64,000 bases of DNA from Herbaspirillum sp. ASV7 (GCF_016429215.1 NZ_JAELUH010000012.1:18397-82396); one strand, 5' to 3'; shown: positions 1 to 8,829, numbered from the stretch's first letter. Notes: generated by a model not told the origin, from the letters alone. Made by a program: numbers and translations.

Positions 1-3000
1 GGCGGCTGCCAGGCGCGGTAGCGGATGCCGGCCACGAACTGGCCGACCGTGCCGGTGGGCTGCAGCGGCACCGCCACACCATTGCAGGTAAGCACATAGC
101 GGTCGGAGGCCATGCCACCGATCTTGACCTGCAGGCGCTCCAGCGACGAATCCACGTAGCGCGCCGTGCCACCACCGGTACTTTCCTCGCCCAGTACATG
201 CCAGGGTTCCAGGGCGGTGCGCAACTCGATCTGCATGCCCTTGACGGCGTAGTCACCGATCTTGGGGCAACGGAATTCCATGTGCGGCGCAAACCATTCG
301 GCGCGCATCGGATAGCCGGCCTCGTTCATGTCGGCCATGACGTCGGCGAAATCCTGCTCGATGAAATGCGGCAACAGGAAGCGGTCATGCAACTCCGTAC
401 CCCAGCGCACCAGCCGCGCCGGCTTGTATGGATCCTTCCAGAAGCGCGCCACCAGGCCGCGCAACAGCAGTTGCTGGGTCAGGCTCATGCGGGCATGCGG
501 CGGCATCTCGAAGGCGCGCAATTCCAGGAGGCCCAGGCGACCGGTGGCGCTGTCGGGCGAATACATCTTGTCGATGCAGAATTCAGCCCGGTGGGTGTTG
601 CCGGTGACGTCGATCAAGAGGTTGCGCAGTAGCCGGTCCACCAGCCAGGGTGGGCAATCCCCCTTGGCGACCTGCTTGTCCATCTCGGTAAAGGCCAGCT
701 CGATCTCCACCGTCGAATCATTGCGCGCCTCATCGATGCGCGGTGCCTGCGAGGTGGGGCCGATGAACATGCCCGAGAACAGGTAGGACAGCGACGGATG
801 GTTGTGCCAGTACGAGATCAGGCTGCGCAACAAGTCGGGCCGGCGCAGGAAGGGCGAGTCGCTGGTGGTGATGCCACCCAGCACCATGTGGTTGCCGCCG
901 CCAGTGCCGGAATGGTGGCCGTCGAGCATGAACTTCTCGGTGGTCAGGCGCGAAGCGCGGGCGGCGTCGTAGAGGTGGGTGGTCTGCTCCACCAGCTCGC
1001 TCCAGTTGTTGGCCGGCTGGATGTTGACTTCGATCACGCCCGGGTCTGGCGTGACGCTGAACTTGCGCAGGCGCGGGTCGTGGGGCGGCTCGTAGCCCTC
1101 CAGCAGCACCGGCTGCTTCAACTCCTCGGCCACTGCCTCGATGGCGGCCACCAGTTCCAGGTAGTGCTCCAGCTGCGACAGCGGCGGCATGAACAGGTAG
1201 AACACGCCATTGCGCACCTCCGCGCACAGGGCCGTGCGGGTGATCCAGTTGGCCGACTCGAACTCGCCCGGCGGCATGGCCGAGGCACTGGTCGACGTTG
1301 ATGCAGGGCCGGTGCCGGTGACACCAGCCTCGGCGGCGCGGGTGGGCGCCAGGCGCACCTTGGGCTCCTGCGGCCTGCCCAGCTGGCGCCGGATCTCGGC
1401 AGCGCTGGGCAAGGGACGGAAGGCCTGCGAGGGATCAGCCGGGTGCACCGCCGGATACTCGCCCTCCTTCACCCACGGCAGCGAATCCAGCGGCAGGCGA
1501 TAACCCAGCGGCGAGTCACCAGGATACAGGTAGCAACGCTCGCTGCGCAGGAACCAGGCCCCGCTCTGCCAGCCGTTGCCATCATCGCGGCGCGCCAGCG
1601 GCAGCACGTGCCCCACCGAACTCTGCAAACCCTGCGTGAAGACACGCATGAGGCGCTCGCGCTCCTGCTTGTCGTCCACGCGCGAGTCGAAGGGATCGAC
1701 ATTGCCCGGCAGGCGACGCTCGCGCCACATGTAGTAGAACACGTCCTCGTAGGCCGGGAAGACGTTCTTGCCGTCGACCTGCAGGCGTTGCGCCACGCGG
1801 TGCAGGAAGTGACTGGTGACGATGCGGTCGGTGACGTTGGGCCGGGTCTCGTCACCGATCAAGGCCGGATTGAGCCAGATCGGCTCGCCATCGCGACGCC
1901 AGTAGCAATTGAGCGCCCAGCGCGGCAACTGCTCGCCCGGATACCACTTGCCCTGGCCGAAATGCGGCAAGCCCTGGGCCGCATACTTGTCGCGCATGCG
2001 ATGGTAGAGGTCGGCCGCCAGCGGCTTCTTGGTCGGCCCCATGGCGGCGGTGTTCCATTCGGGCTCGTCGGGATGGTCCAGCGAGACGAAGGTCGGCTCG
2101 CCGCCCATGGTCAGGCGCACATCATGGGCGGCCAGGTCGGCATCGATGGCGTGACCGAGTTTTTCGATGGCGCTCCATTGCTCCTCGGTGTAGGGCTTGG
2201 TCACGCGCGGCGCTTCCCAGATGCGCTTGACCGACATCAAGTGCTCGAACTCCACTTCGCAGGGATCGACCAGGCCACTGACGGGCGCGGCCGAAGCCGG
2301 TTCCGGCGTGCAAGACAGCGGGATATGCCCTTCCCCGGCAAACAGGCCCGAGGTCGGATCCAGACCGACCCAGCCGGCGCCGGGCAGGTAGACCTCGCAC
2401 CAGGCGTGCAGATCGGTGAAGTCGGCCTCCGGGCCGGAGGGGCCATCCAGCGATTTCTGGTCGGCCGTCAGCTGGATCAGGTAGCCGGACACGAAACGCG
2501 CCGCCAGCCCCAGGTGGCGCAGCAGCTGCACCAGCAACCAGGACGAGTCACGGCAGGAACCGGACTGCAGTTCCAGGGTTTCTTCCGGCGTCTGCACGCC
2601 CGGCTCCATGCGGATGGTGTAGCCGATGTGCGAGGCCAGCTTCTGGTTCAGCGCCACCAGGAAGTTGGCACTGCCGACCTTCTCGCGCGAAATGCCGTCG
2701 AGGAATTTCTTGAACAGCGGCGACAGCGGCAGCTTCTGCCGGTATGGCATCAGTTCGTTCTGCAAGTCCTCGGCATACTCGAAGGGAAATTGCTCGGCAT
2801 AGGGTTCGAGGAAGAAATCGAAGGGATTGATGACCGACATCTCGGCCACCAGGTCCACCTCGATCCTGAATTCGGTGGTTTTCTCCGGGAAGACCAGGCG
2901 CGCCAGGTAGTTCGATTCCGGGTCCTGCTGCCAGTTGATGAAATGCGGCTCGGGCAGTACGCGCAGCGAATAGCTCAGGATGCGGGTGCGGCTATGTGGG

Positions 3001-3092
3001 GCGGGACGCAGGCGGATGACCTGTGGTCCCAGGTTGATGGCATGGTCGTACTTGTAAGAAGTGACATGGTTCAGGGCCACGTGGATCGACAT
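1..3092 (-). CDS. Transglutaminase-like protein with C-terminal DUF2126 amidoligase-like domain (partial, C-terminus cut by window)
   Basis: The frame is open from an ATG at 3092 to the window edge (about 1030 codons visible), so the C-terminus is missing. The N-terminus has the look of the bacterial transglutaminase N-domain. The papain-like core follows: the nucleophile Cys lies in SGSCRDSSW near residue 180, the His in LHAWCEVYLP near residue 228 and the Asp in GLDPT near residue 244. From about residue 290 the protein is of DUF2126 type, with the signature SGTGGGNHMVLGG near residue 720. Family knowledge: such fusions recur beside circularly permuted ATP-grasp and alpha-E genes, and comparative genomics has proposed amide-bond-forming peptide tagging. 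No substrate is visible here. The related genes at 6196-9708 face the other way. Domain call is firm; function is inferred. Confidence 0.9.
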   Translation of the reverse strand, partial: MSIHVALNHVTSYKYDHAINLGPQVIRLRPAPHSRTRILSYSLRVLPEPHFINWQQDPESNYLARLVFPEKTTEFRIEVDLVAEMSVINPFDFFLEPYAEQFPFEYAEDLQNELMPYRQKLPLSPLFKKFLDGISREKVGSANFLVALNQKLASHIGYTIRMEPGVQTPEETLELQSGSCRDSSWLLVQLLRHLGLAARFVSGYLIQLTADQKSLDGPSGPEADFTDLHAWCEVYLPGAGWVGLDPTSGLFAGEGHIPLSCTPEPASAAPVSGLVDPCEVEFEHLMSVKRIWEAPRVTKPYTEEQWSAIEKLGHAIDADLAAHDVRLTMGGEPTFVSLDHPDEPEWNTAAMGPTKKPLAADLYHRMRDKYAAQGLPHFGQGKWYPGEQLPRWALNCYWRRDGEPIWLNPALIGDETRPNVTDRIVTSHFLHRVAQRLQVDGKNVFPAYEDVFYYMWRERRLPGNVDPFDSRVDDKQERERLMRVFTQGLQSSVGHVLPLARRDDGNGWQSGAWFLRSERCYLYPGDSPLGYRLPLDSLPWVKEGEYPAVHPADPSQAFRPLPSAAEIRRQLGRPQEPKVRLAPTRAAEAGVTGTGPASTSTSASAMPPGEFESANWITRTALCAEVRNGVFYLFMPPLSQLEHYLELVAAIEAVAEELKQPVLLEGYEPPHDPRLRKFSVTPDPGVIEVNIQPANNWSELVEQTTHLYDAARASRLTTEKFMLDGHHSGTGGGNHMVLGGITTSDSPFLRRPDLLRSLISYWHNHPSLSYLFSGMFIGPTSQAPRIDEARNDSTVEIELAFTEMDKQVAKGDCPPWLVDRLLRNLLIDVTGNTHRAEFCIDKMYSPDSATGRLGLLELRAFEMPPHARMSLTQQLLLRGLVARFWKDPYKPARLVRWGTELHDRFLLPHFIEQDFADVMADMNEAGYPMRAEWFAPHMEFRCPKIGDYAVKGMQIELRTALEPWHVLGEESTGGGTARYVDSSLERLQVKIGGMASDRYVLTCNGVAVPLQPTGTVGQFVAGIRYRAWQP

Positions 3093-3292
3093 GGAATTCC
3101 TTTACGACAAGCAAATGGACAAGCCGGGGCTCGGGTTGTTGGCGACATGCACACGCCTGGCTGCTGAGGCGACATGCATACCTTGTTTTTCTTACCGCCT
3201 TATTACTTTCCTGACTTTCATGGGGGGCGACGGGAACCGGTCTGTTAGTTTTCGGGACTGCACACGCACACACAGGCGCATCACCATCACGC

Positions 3293-4519
3293 TTACCTGT
3301 GATGCATATTAATGAAATCCCGCAGGCGCGGATAGATCTCGTTGTCCCAGCGGCGACCGTTGAAGACACCATAATGTCCCACCGCCGTCTGAACATGGTG
3401 CATGCGCATGTAGGGCCGGATGCTGCTGCACATTTCCTGTGCGGCCACGGTCTGGCCGACGGCGCAGATGTCGTCCTTCTCGCCCTCGATGGTAAAGAGC
3501 GCGGTGCGTTTGATGGCGCGCGGATTGACCACCTGCTCGCCATAAGTCAGCCGGCCCAGCGGCAGCGCATGTTCCTGAAAGACCGTGCGCACGGTTTCGA
3601 GGTAGAACTCGGCCGGCAGGTCTGCCATGGCGAAATATTCCTCGTAGAAATCCTTGATCTGCAAGGCCTGCGCCTCTTCGCCCTCGACCAGATGGTGATA
3701 GAGCTTGCGGAAGGCATCCACGTGGCGGTTCAGGTTCATGTTCATGAACGCCCCCAGCTGCACGAAGCCCGGATAGACGCGTCGTCCGGCGCCCCGATGC
3801 CGCGCCGGCACGGTGCTGATCATGTTCTTCTCGAACCAGCCGATGGGCTTGCTCTTGGCCAGGGCATTGACAGCAGTGGGATTGACCCGGGTGTCGAGCG
3901 GGCCGGCCATCAGGGTCATGGTGCGCGGCTGCGCCGGATGGCCGTCCTCGGCCATGATGGCTGCGGCCGTGAGCGCAGCCACGGTGGGCTGGCAGACCGC
4001 CAGCAGGTGCGCCCCCGGCCCCAGCACGCCAAGGAAGTCGATGACGTGGGAAACGTATTCATCCAGGCCGAAGCGACCATGCTCCAGGGCAATGTCGCGG
4101 GCGTTGCGCCAGTCGGTGATGTAGACGTCGTGGTCGCGCAGCAGGGTCTTGACGGTGCCGCGCAGCAAGGTGGCGAAGTGGCCCGACATCGGCGCCACCA
4201 CCAATACCTTGGGCTGGACCAGCGCACTATCCTTGCGAAAATGCAGCAGGCTACAGAAGGGCGTGGCGCTGATGACCTCTTCCTGCACCGAAACCGTGCG
4301 TCCGCCTTCCTCCACGGTGGGGATGCCGAACGGGGGCCGGGAATGGGTCAGCTGGGTACGCGCAAAGACCTCGCAGGCCGAGGCCATCTTGCGGACATAG
4401 GGATTGACCGGCATGCCGGGCCAGGTGGTACCCAGTACCGGCGCCATCATCCGGGCGCAGGCGCGCAGCGGGTCGGTGGCATCGGCGTAGTTCTGGTAGA
4501 GCTGATAGGTATTGATCAT
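3293..4519 (-). CDS. phaZ: Intracellular poly(3-hydroxybutyrate) depolymerase
   Basis: This 408-residue protein matches the intracellular, Cys-type PHB depolymerases of Cupriavidus/Ralstonia, which mobilise storage granules in the cytoplasm. The lipase-box-like motif AVCQPT puts the nucleophile at Cys176. The remaining triad is probably the Asp in EGEKDD and the His in VGHYGVFNG near the C-terminus. There is no signal peptide, which fits an intracellular enzyme. The start at 4519 (MINTYQLYQ) is preceded by a purine-rich AGGG. The frame is open further upstream but without conserved sequence. A perfect sigma-54 type motif lies on this strand at 4571-4586, about 50 bp before the start. The divergent neighbour is a GST gene. 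Confidence 0.93.
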   Translation of the reverse strand: MINTYQLYQNYADATDPLRACARMMAPVLGTTWPGMPVNPYVRKMASACEVFARTQLTHSRPPFGIPTVEEGGRTVSVQEEVISATPFCSLLHFRKDSALVQPKVLVVAPMSGHFATLLRGTVKTLLRDHDVYITDWRNARDIALEHGRFGLDEYVSHVIDFLGVLGPGAHLLAVCQPTVAALTAAAIMAEDGHPAQPRTMTLMAGPLDTRVNPTAVNALAKSKPIGWFEKNMISTVPARHRGAGRRVYPGFVQLGAFMNMNLNRHVDAFRKLYHHLVEGEEAQALQIKDFYEEYFAMADLPAEFYLETVRTVFQEHALPLGRLTYGEQVVNPRAIKRTALFTIEGEKDDICAVGQTVAAQEMCSSIRPYMRMHHVQTAVGHYGVFNGRRWDNEIYPRLRDFINMHHR

Positions 4520-4570
4520 GAGAACGCCGCCCTTGGATTGTCTCTTTGTCTGTCGCTCGCCCTCCTTCGA

Positions 4571-4586
4571 TGCAATTGTCGTGCCA
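4571..4586 (-). promoter_or_regulatory. Sigma-54 (RpoN) type promoter for phaZ
   Basis: Read on the minus strand the site is TGGCACGACAATTGCA, an exact match to the consensus TGGCACG-N4-TTGCA with correct -24/-12 spacing. A start site about 12 bp downstream would give a leader of roughly 40 nt to the phaZ ATG at 4519. The activator and its binding sites are not identified. Confidence 0.72.
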
Positions 4587-4661
4587 CTGAACAGCCGTTT
4601 TGCGCCACGCAGGACGGCATTTGTGGCCCGGCGGAAACACGCGCACGGCTCCTCGCATAGC

Positions 4662-4677
4662 TGGCACAAGCTTTGCA
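4662..4677 (+). promoter_or_regulatory. Sigma-54 type promoter for the GST gene
   Basis: TGGCACAAGCTTTGCA on the plus strand fits TGGCACG-N4-TTGCA except for one base (A for G at the seventh position). GG and GC keep the required 10-bp spacing. It lies back to back with the phaZ site, 76 bp away. The implied leader to the GST start at 4810 is about 120 nt and holds three hairpins at 4691-4708, 4712-4738 and about 4748-4769. A TGT-N11-ACA element at 4577-4593 resembles, but does not match, a NifA site (TGT-N10-ACA). Confidence 0.55.
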
Positions 4678-4809
4678 AGCAAGGAAAGCGACGCCGACAT
4701 TGCGGCGTTGCCCGGCCCTGATGCGCAGACAGGGCCGGCGACCGTGACACCGCCGCTTGCGCGGCGGCGTGCCCAAAGTCAACCTGTACAAAACGGATAA
4801 AGGACTGAC

Positions 4810-5466
4810 ATGCCTAAGACGACTTTGCGCATCACCAGCAAGAACTACTCTTCGTGGTCCCTGCGCGGCTGGCTCATGGCCAAGTTCGCGGGACTCTCCT
4901 TCGAGGAAGACATCGTGCCGCCGGACGATCCGACGGCGCGCGCAGAGATCCTGCTCCTGTCCTCCTCCATCCTGGTACCCAGCCTCCATCATGGCGACGT
5001 ACTGGTATGGGATACGCTGGCCATTGCCGAATATCTCAACGAAATCCGCCCCGGTGCCAAGCTGCTGCCGGCCGACCTCGCTGCCCGCGCGCATTGCCGC
5101 TCGGTGTGCGGCGAAATGCATTCGGGTTTCTCGGCCCTGCGCGCGGCGCTGCCGATGAACCTGAAAGCGCACTTTCCCAACTTCAAGGTCTGGTCGCGTG
5201 CCGAAGCCGACATCGTGCGCATCACCACCATCTGGAGGGAATGCCTGGCCAAGTACGGCGGCCCCTTCCTCTTCGGTGAACAGCGCACCATGGCTGATGC
5301 CATGTATGCCCCGGTGGTCACGCGCTTCATGACCTATGACGTCAAGCTCGACCCCGTCTGCACCGCCTACGCCAAGCGCATCATGGCCATGCCCGAGATG
5401 CAGCAGTGGATCACCGCGGCCAAGAAGGAGCCGGAGGATATCGATGAGCTGGACGTAGAGTTCTAG
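4810..5466 (+). CDS. Glutathione S-transferase family protein
   Basis: A 218-residue cytosolic GST-fold protein. The N-terminal thioredoxin-like domain opens with ITSKNYSSWSLRGWLM, where the Ser pair is at the position of the glutathione-activating residue in zeta/beta-like GSTs. SSILVPSLHHG contains the expected cis-Pro and DTLAIAEYLNE is the usual end of the domain. The all-helical C-terminal domain follows from about residue 85. Substrate cannot be deduced. The start is supported by AAAGGA 6 nt upstream. A sigma-54 type promoter lies at 4662-4677 and an intrinsic terminator starts at the stop codon. Confidence 0.85.
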   Translation: MPKTTLRITSKNYSSWSLRGWLMAKFAGLSFEEDIVPPDDPTARAEILLLSSSILVPSLHHGDVLVWDTLAIAEYLNEIRPGAKLLPADLAARAHCRSVCGEMHSGFSALRAALPMNLKAHFPNFKVWSRAEADIVRITTIWRECLAKYGGPFLFGEQRTMADAMYAPVVTRFMTYDVKLDPVCTAYAKRIMAMPEMQQWITAAKKEPEDIDELDVEF

Positions 5467-5490
5467 GGCGCAGCAGCGCGCCCGTTTTTT
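5466..5490 (+). terminator. Intrinsic terminator after the GST gene
   Basis: Stem GGGCGC (5466-5471), loop AGCAGC, stem GCGCCC (5478-5483), then GTTTTTT. It overlaps the last base of the GST stop codon and separates that gene from the cupin gene 44 bp on, so the cupin gene is probably expressed by read-through or from a promoter not recognised here. Confidence 0.75.
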
Positions 5491-5533
5491 GTCGCAGGCC
5501 GCATGCGGGTCACCCGCAGAAAGGATGGATGTG

Positions 5534-5974
5534 ATGAATACCGTAGCTGAAAGCGTCTTGGCAGCCAATCGTTTCTCCCATGTCAGCGAAGGCGATACGC
5601 CCTATGAAACGGGCGGCCTGCGTGACTTCTTCCTGTACCGCGACCTCGGCATTGCCGCGGCCACCGGTGGCCAGGTGGTGGCGCAGCTGGTCAAGGCCAA
5701 CATGGCGCCGGAGGCGGGAACCGGGTGGCACCGGCACGAGGCCAACTTCCACATCGTCATCATGCTGAAAGGCTGGGCGCGCTTCATGTACGAGCAGGAA
5801 GTCACCCTCGTCAAGGCCGGCGACTGCGTGCACCAGCGCCCGGGGATCGTACATTTCCTCTTCGATTATTCGCCGGACATGGAATACCTGGAGATCGTCA
5901 GCCCGGCCGACTTCAAGACCATCGACATGCCCGCCCCCTGCGACGTACCGCCGCCCACACCCTGGAACAACTGA
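5534..5974 (+). CDS. Small cupin-domain protein
   Basis: A 146-residue single-domain cupin. The first cupin motif is recognisable around GTGWHRHEANFHIVIMLKG and the second around AGDCVHQRPGIVHF, each supplying histidines that would bind a metal ion. The ATG at 5534 is preferred because AAGGA lies about 9 nt upstream; the ATG at 5525 abuts that AAGGA and a TTG at 5489 has no ribosome site. It could be a small dioxygenase, isomerase or binding protein. Neighbours (a GST upstream, ATP-grasp gene downstream) do not settle its role. Confidence 0.78.
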   Translation: MNTVAESVLAANRFSHVSEGDTPYETGGLRDFFLYRDLGIAAATGGQVVAQLVKANMAPEAGTGWHRHEANFHIVIMLKGWARFMYEQEVTLVKAGDCVHQRPGIVHFLFDYSPDMEYLEIVSPADFKTIDMPAPCDVPPPTPWNN

Positions 5975-6195
5975 GCCCCCAGCGGGTCGGTGCCACAAGG
6001 GTAGCGGCCCGCAAGAAAAGCGATCAACACCATGCGATTTTCCCCTGTCCAAAAATTAAGTCCTCTGTTAGTCTTCAATCGTGCGTACCGGCTGTAGCGC
6101 ACACCAGCATTAGCTTTGCGGTATCCCTCGCCTCTGTTTTCGTTACAACCCATTTAGAAAGATTCCCACTCCGTGCGGGAACACGAAGCAAATCT

Positions 6196-7623
6196 ATGGC
6201 ACATTTTTTCGATGAGATGTATTCAGGAGGCGCAAGCAGCGAAGACCGTCAGGTGCGTCAGCACTATGCAGAATTCGCCAGCTGGCTGTCGGCGCAATCG
6301 CCCGAGACCATCGCCCGCAAACGTGCCGAGTCAGACCTGATCTTCCGCCGCGTCGGCATCACCTTCGCGGTCTACGGCAACGATGCAGGCACGGAACGCC
6401 TGATCCCCTTCGACATCATCCCGCGCATCATCCACAAGGCCGAATGGGCCAAGCTGGAAGCGGGACTGGTCCAGCGCGTCAAGGCGCTCAACATGTTCAT
6501 CCACGACATCTACCACGAGCAGAAGATCGTCAAGGCCGGCATCATCCCGCCCGAGCAGATCTTCCAGAACGCGCAGTACCGGCGCGAGATGCAGGATGTC
6601 AACGTGGTCAACGACATCTATGCCCACATCGCCGGGGTCGATATCGTGCGCGCCGGCGAGGGTGAGTTCTACGTGCTGGAAGACAACCTGCGCGTGCCCT
6701 CCGGCGTGTCCTACATGCTGGAGAACCGCAAGATGATGATGCGGCTCTTCCCGGATCTCTTTACACGTCACAAGATCGCCCCGGTCGACCACTATCCCGA
6801 CCTGCTGCTGGACAATCTGCGCTCGGTGGCGCCGGCCGGCGTGACCGATCCGACGGTGGTGGTAATGACCCCGGGCATGTACAACTCGGCCTACTTCGAG
6901 CATGCCTTCCTGGCCCAGCAGATGGGCGTGGAGCTGGTCGAGGGGCAGGACCTGTTCGTCAAGGACAACGTGGTCTACATGCGCACCACGCGCGGCCCCA
7001 AGCGGGTCGACGTGATCTATCGCCGCATCGACGACGACTTCCTCGATCCGCTGGCCTTCCGTCCCGATTCGGCCCTAGGCGTGCCGGGCCTGCTGCAGGC
7101 CTATCGCGCCGGCAAGGTCACGCTGACCAATGCCATCGGCACCGGCGTGGCCGACGACAAGTCGATCTATCCGTATGTACCGGACATGGTGCGCTTCTAT
7201 CTCTCGGAAGATCCCATCCTCAACAACGTGCCGACCTACCAGTGCCGCAAGAAGGAAGACCTCTCCTACACCCTGGCCAACCTGGAAAAGCTGGTGGTCA
7301 AGGAAGTCCACGGCGCCGGCGGCTACGGCATGCTGGTCGGTCCGGCCTCGACCAAGCAGGAGATCGAGGATTTCCGTGCCCGCGTCATCGCCAAGCCCGA
7401 CGGCTACATCGCCCAGCCCACGCTGGCCCTCTCGGTGTGCCCGACCTATGTGGAGTCCGGCATCGCGCCGCGCCACCTGGATCTGCGCCCCTTCGTGCTG
7501 TCGGGCAAGCAGGTCACCATGGTCAAGGGCGGCCTGACGCGCGTGGCCTTGAAGGAAGGCTCGCTGGTGGTGAATTCGTCGCAAGGCGGCGGCACCAAGG
7601 ACACCTGGATTCTGGAGAAATAA
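6196..7623 (+). CDS. Circularly permuted type 2 ATP-grasp protein
   Basis: A 475-residue member of the circularly permuted ATP-grasp family (COG2308 type). The start MAHFFDEMYSGG at 6196 is the family N-terminus; the frame is open upstream but that part is unconserved. Signature stretches include YVLEDNLRVPSGVSYMLENR (about residues 157-176) and VKEVHGAGGYGMLVGP towards the C-terminus. ATP-grasp enzymes join carboxylates to amines through acyl-phosphates; the substrate of this family is unknown. It is 3 bp from the alpha-E gene, so the two are co-transcribed, and the Anbu peptidase follows. Co-occurrence with alpha-E, transglutaminase and Anbu suggests a peptide or amino-acid ligation role (inference). 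Confidence 0.93.
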   Translation: MAHFFDEMYSGGASSEDRQVRQHYAEFASWLSAQSPETIARKRAESDLIFRRVGITFAVYGNDAGTERLIPFDIIPRIIHKAEWAKLEAGLVQRVKALNMFIHDIYHEQKIVKAGIIPPEQIFQNAQYRREMQDVNVVNDIYAHIAGVDIVRAGEGEFYVLEDNLRVPSGVSYMLENRKMMMRLFPDLFTRHKIAPVDHYPDLLLDNLRSVAPAGVTDPTVVVMTPGMYNSAYFEHAFLAQQMGVELVEGQDLFVKDNVVYMRTTRGPKRVDVIYRRIDDDFLDPLAFRPDSALGVPGLLQAYRAGKVTLTNAIGTGVADDKSIYPYVPDMVRFYLSEDPILNNVPTYQCRKKEDLSYTLANLEKLVVKEVHGAGGYGMLVGPASTKQEIEDFRARVIAKPDGYIAQPTLALSVCPTYVESGIAPRHLDLRPFVLSGKQVTMVKGGLTRVALKEGSLVVNSSQGGGTKDTWILEK

Positions 7624-7626
7624 GTC

Positions 7627-8631
7627 ATGCTCAGCCGTACCGCCGATCACCTCTTCTGGATGGCCCGCTACACCGAGCGTGCCGAAAACACCGCCCGCAT
7701 GCTCGACGTGCATGTGCAGACCGCGCTGCTGCCGCAATCGACCGACGACGCCGAGCAGGGCTGGCGCGCCGTGTTGGGCATCTCCGAACTGCTCTATGGC
7801 TACAACCAGAAATACGACAAGCTCACGCAGAAGGACGTCATCGACTTCATGGTGCGTGACCCCAACAATCCCTCGTCGATCGCCTCCTGCCTGCGCCAGG
7901 CACGCGAGAATGCGCGCGCCGTGCGCGGGGCGCTGACCACGGAAGCCTGGGAGATCCAGAACGCCACCTGGATCAAGATGCAGTCCTACCTGCAGACCAA
8001 TGCGCTGGAGCAGAATCCGTCGGAGTTCTTCGAATGGGTCAAGCACCGCTCGCATCTCTCGCGGGGCGTGACCATCGGCACCATGCTGGAGGACGAGGCC
8101 TTCCACTTCATCCGCCTGGGCACCTTCCTGGAGCGGGCCGACAACACGGCGCGCATCATCGACGTCAAGTTCCACGGCGCCAAGGAAACCCCGTCGCAGA
8201 AACAGAACGGGCAGTCTCAATCGCAAACGCAATCGCAAAGCCAGTCGGCCCGCGACGAGGTTGGCCAGATCGATTTCTACTACTGGGCCGCGATCCTGCG
8301 CTCGGTGTCGGGCTTCGAGATCTACCGCAAGGTCTATCGCGACGTCATCACGCCCGAGCGCGTGGCCGAGCTGCTGATCCTGCGCGCGGACATGCCGCGT
8401 TCGCTGGCGGCCTGCATGGGCAATGTGCTGTCGAACCTGCATCATGTGCGCAACGATGTCTCGGCCGACACCGAACGCTTTGCCGGCAAGCTGCACGCGG
8501 ACCTGAAGTTCGCCCGCATCGAGGAGATCCTGGAGGCCGGCTTGCACGACTACCTCACGGTGTTCCTGGAGCGCATCTTCGAACTGGGCAACCGCATCAG
8601 CCGGGACTTCCTGGTACCGCTGGCGGCCTGA
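7627..8631 (+). CDS. Alpha-E domain protein (COG2307 type)
   Basis: This 334-residue, mostly helical protein begins MLSRTADHLFWMARYTERAENTA, the hallmark of the alpha-E family, which is nearly always encoded next to a circularly permuted ATP-grasp protein. Its biochemical role is unknown; a partner or scaffold function is usually assumed. Residues about 191-209 form a Gln/Ser-rich low-complexity tract (QSQSQTQSQSQS) that interrupts the helical domain and is probably a flexible surface loop. The C-terminal region contains HHVRNDVSADTERF. It starts 3 bp after the ATP-grasp stop codon. A perfect 10-bp hairpin follows its stop. Confidence 0.93.
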   Translation: MLSRTADHLFWMARYTERAENTARMLDVHVQTALLPQSTDDAEQGWRAVLGISELLYGYNQKYDKLTQKDVIDFMVRDPNNPSSIASCLRQARENARAVRGALTTEAWEIQNATWIKMQSYLQTNALEQNPSEFFEWVKHRSHLSRGVTIGTMLEDEAFHFIRLGTFLERADNTARIIDVKFHGAKETPSQKQNGQSQSQTQSQSQSARDEVGQIDFYYWAAILRSVSGFEIYRKVYRDVITPERVAELLILRADMPRSLAACMGNVLSNLHHVRNDVSADTERFAGKLHADLKFARIEEILEAGLHDYLTVFLERIFELGNRISRDFLVPLAA

Positions 8632-8636
8632 GCCCG

Positions 8637-8660
8637 GTGCCGGACCCTCGGGTCCGGCAC
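8637..8660 (+). terminator. GC-rich hairpin after the alpha-E gene
   Basis: GTGCCGGACC (8637-8646), loop CTCG, GGTCCGGCAC (8651-8660): a perfect 10-bp stem 5 nt after the stop codon. There is no U-tract (CCTTCC follows), so it may be a 3'-end stabiliser or a pause rather than an intrinsic terminator. Confidence 0.45.
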
Positions 8661-8829
8661 CCTTCCTGGAAAATAATTTATAACATTCGCCGCCGCCCCG
8701 GCGGTTCAGGAAAGCCGCGAACCTGCCGTAACTGTAGATGCAACGCCACAGTGGACCCCGCGCGCAACTTGCGGCACCGGGGCATACGGTAGAATCCGGC
8801 TTTACGTTTCCAAGTTCCAAGATTTCATC

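Noticed and set aside
730..1324. Opposite-strand and alternate-frame ORFs over the DUF2126 gene
   Set aside because: They are shadows in GC-rich sequence. The minus-strand frame from 3092 carries the conserved motifs.
5489..5533. TTG start at 5489 for the cupin gene
   Set aside because: It lies in the T-run of the GST terminator and lacks a ribosome site; ATG 5534 is better placed.
5725..6195. N-terminal extension of the ATP-grasp gene
   Set aside because: The upstream part overlaps the cupin gene and is not conserved-looking. The family N-terminus begins at 6196.
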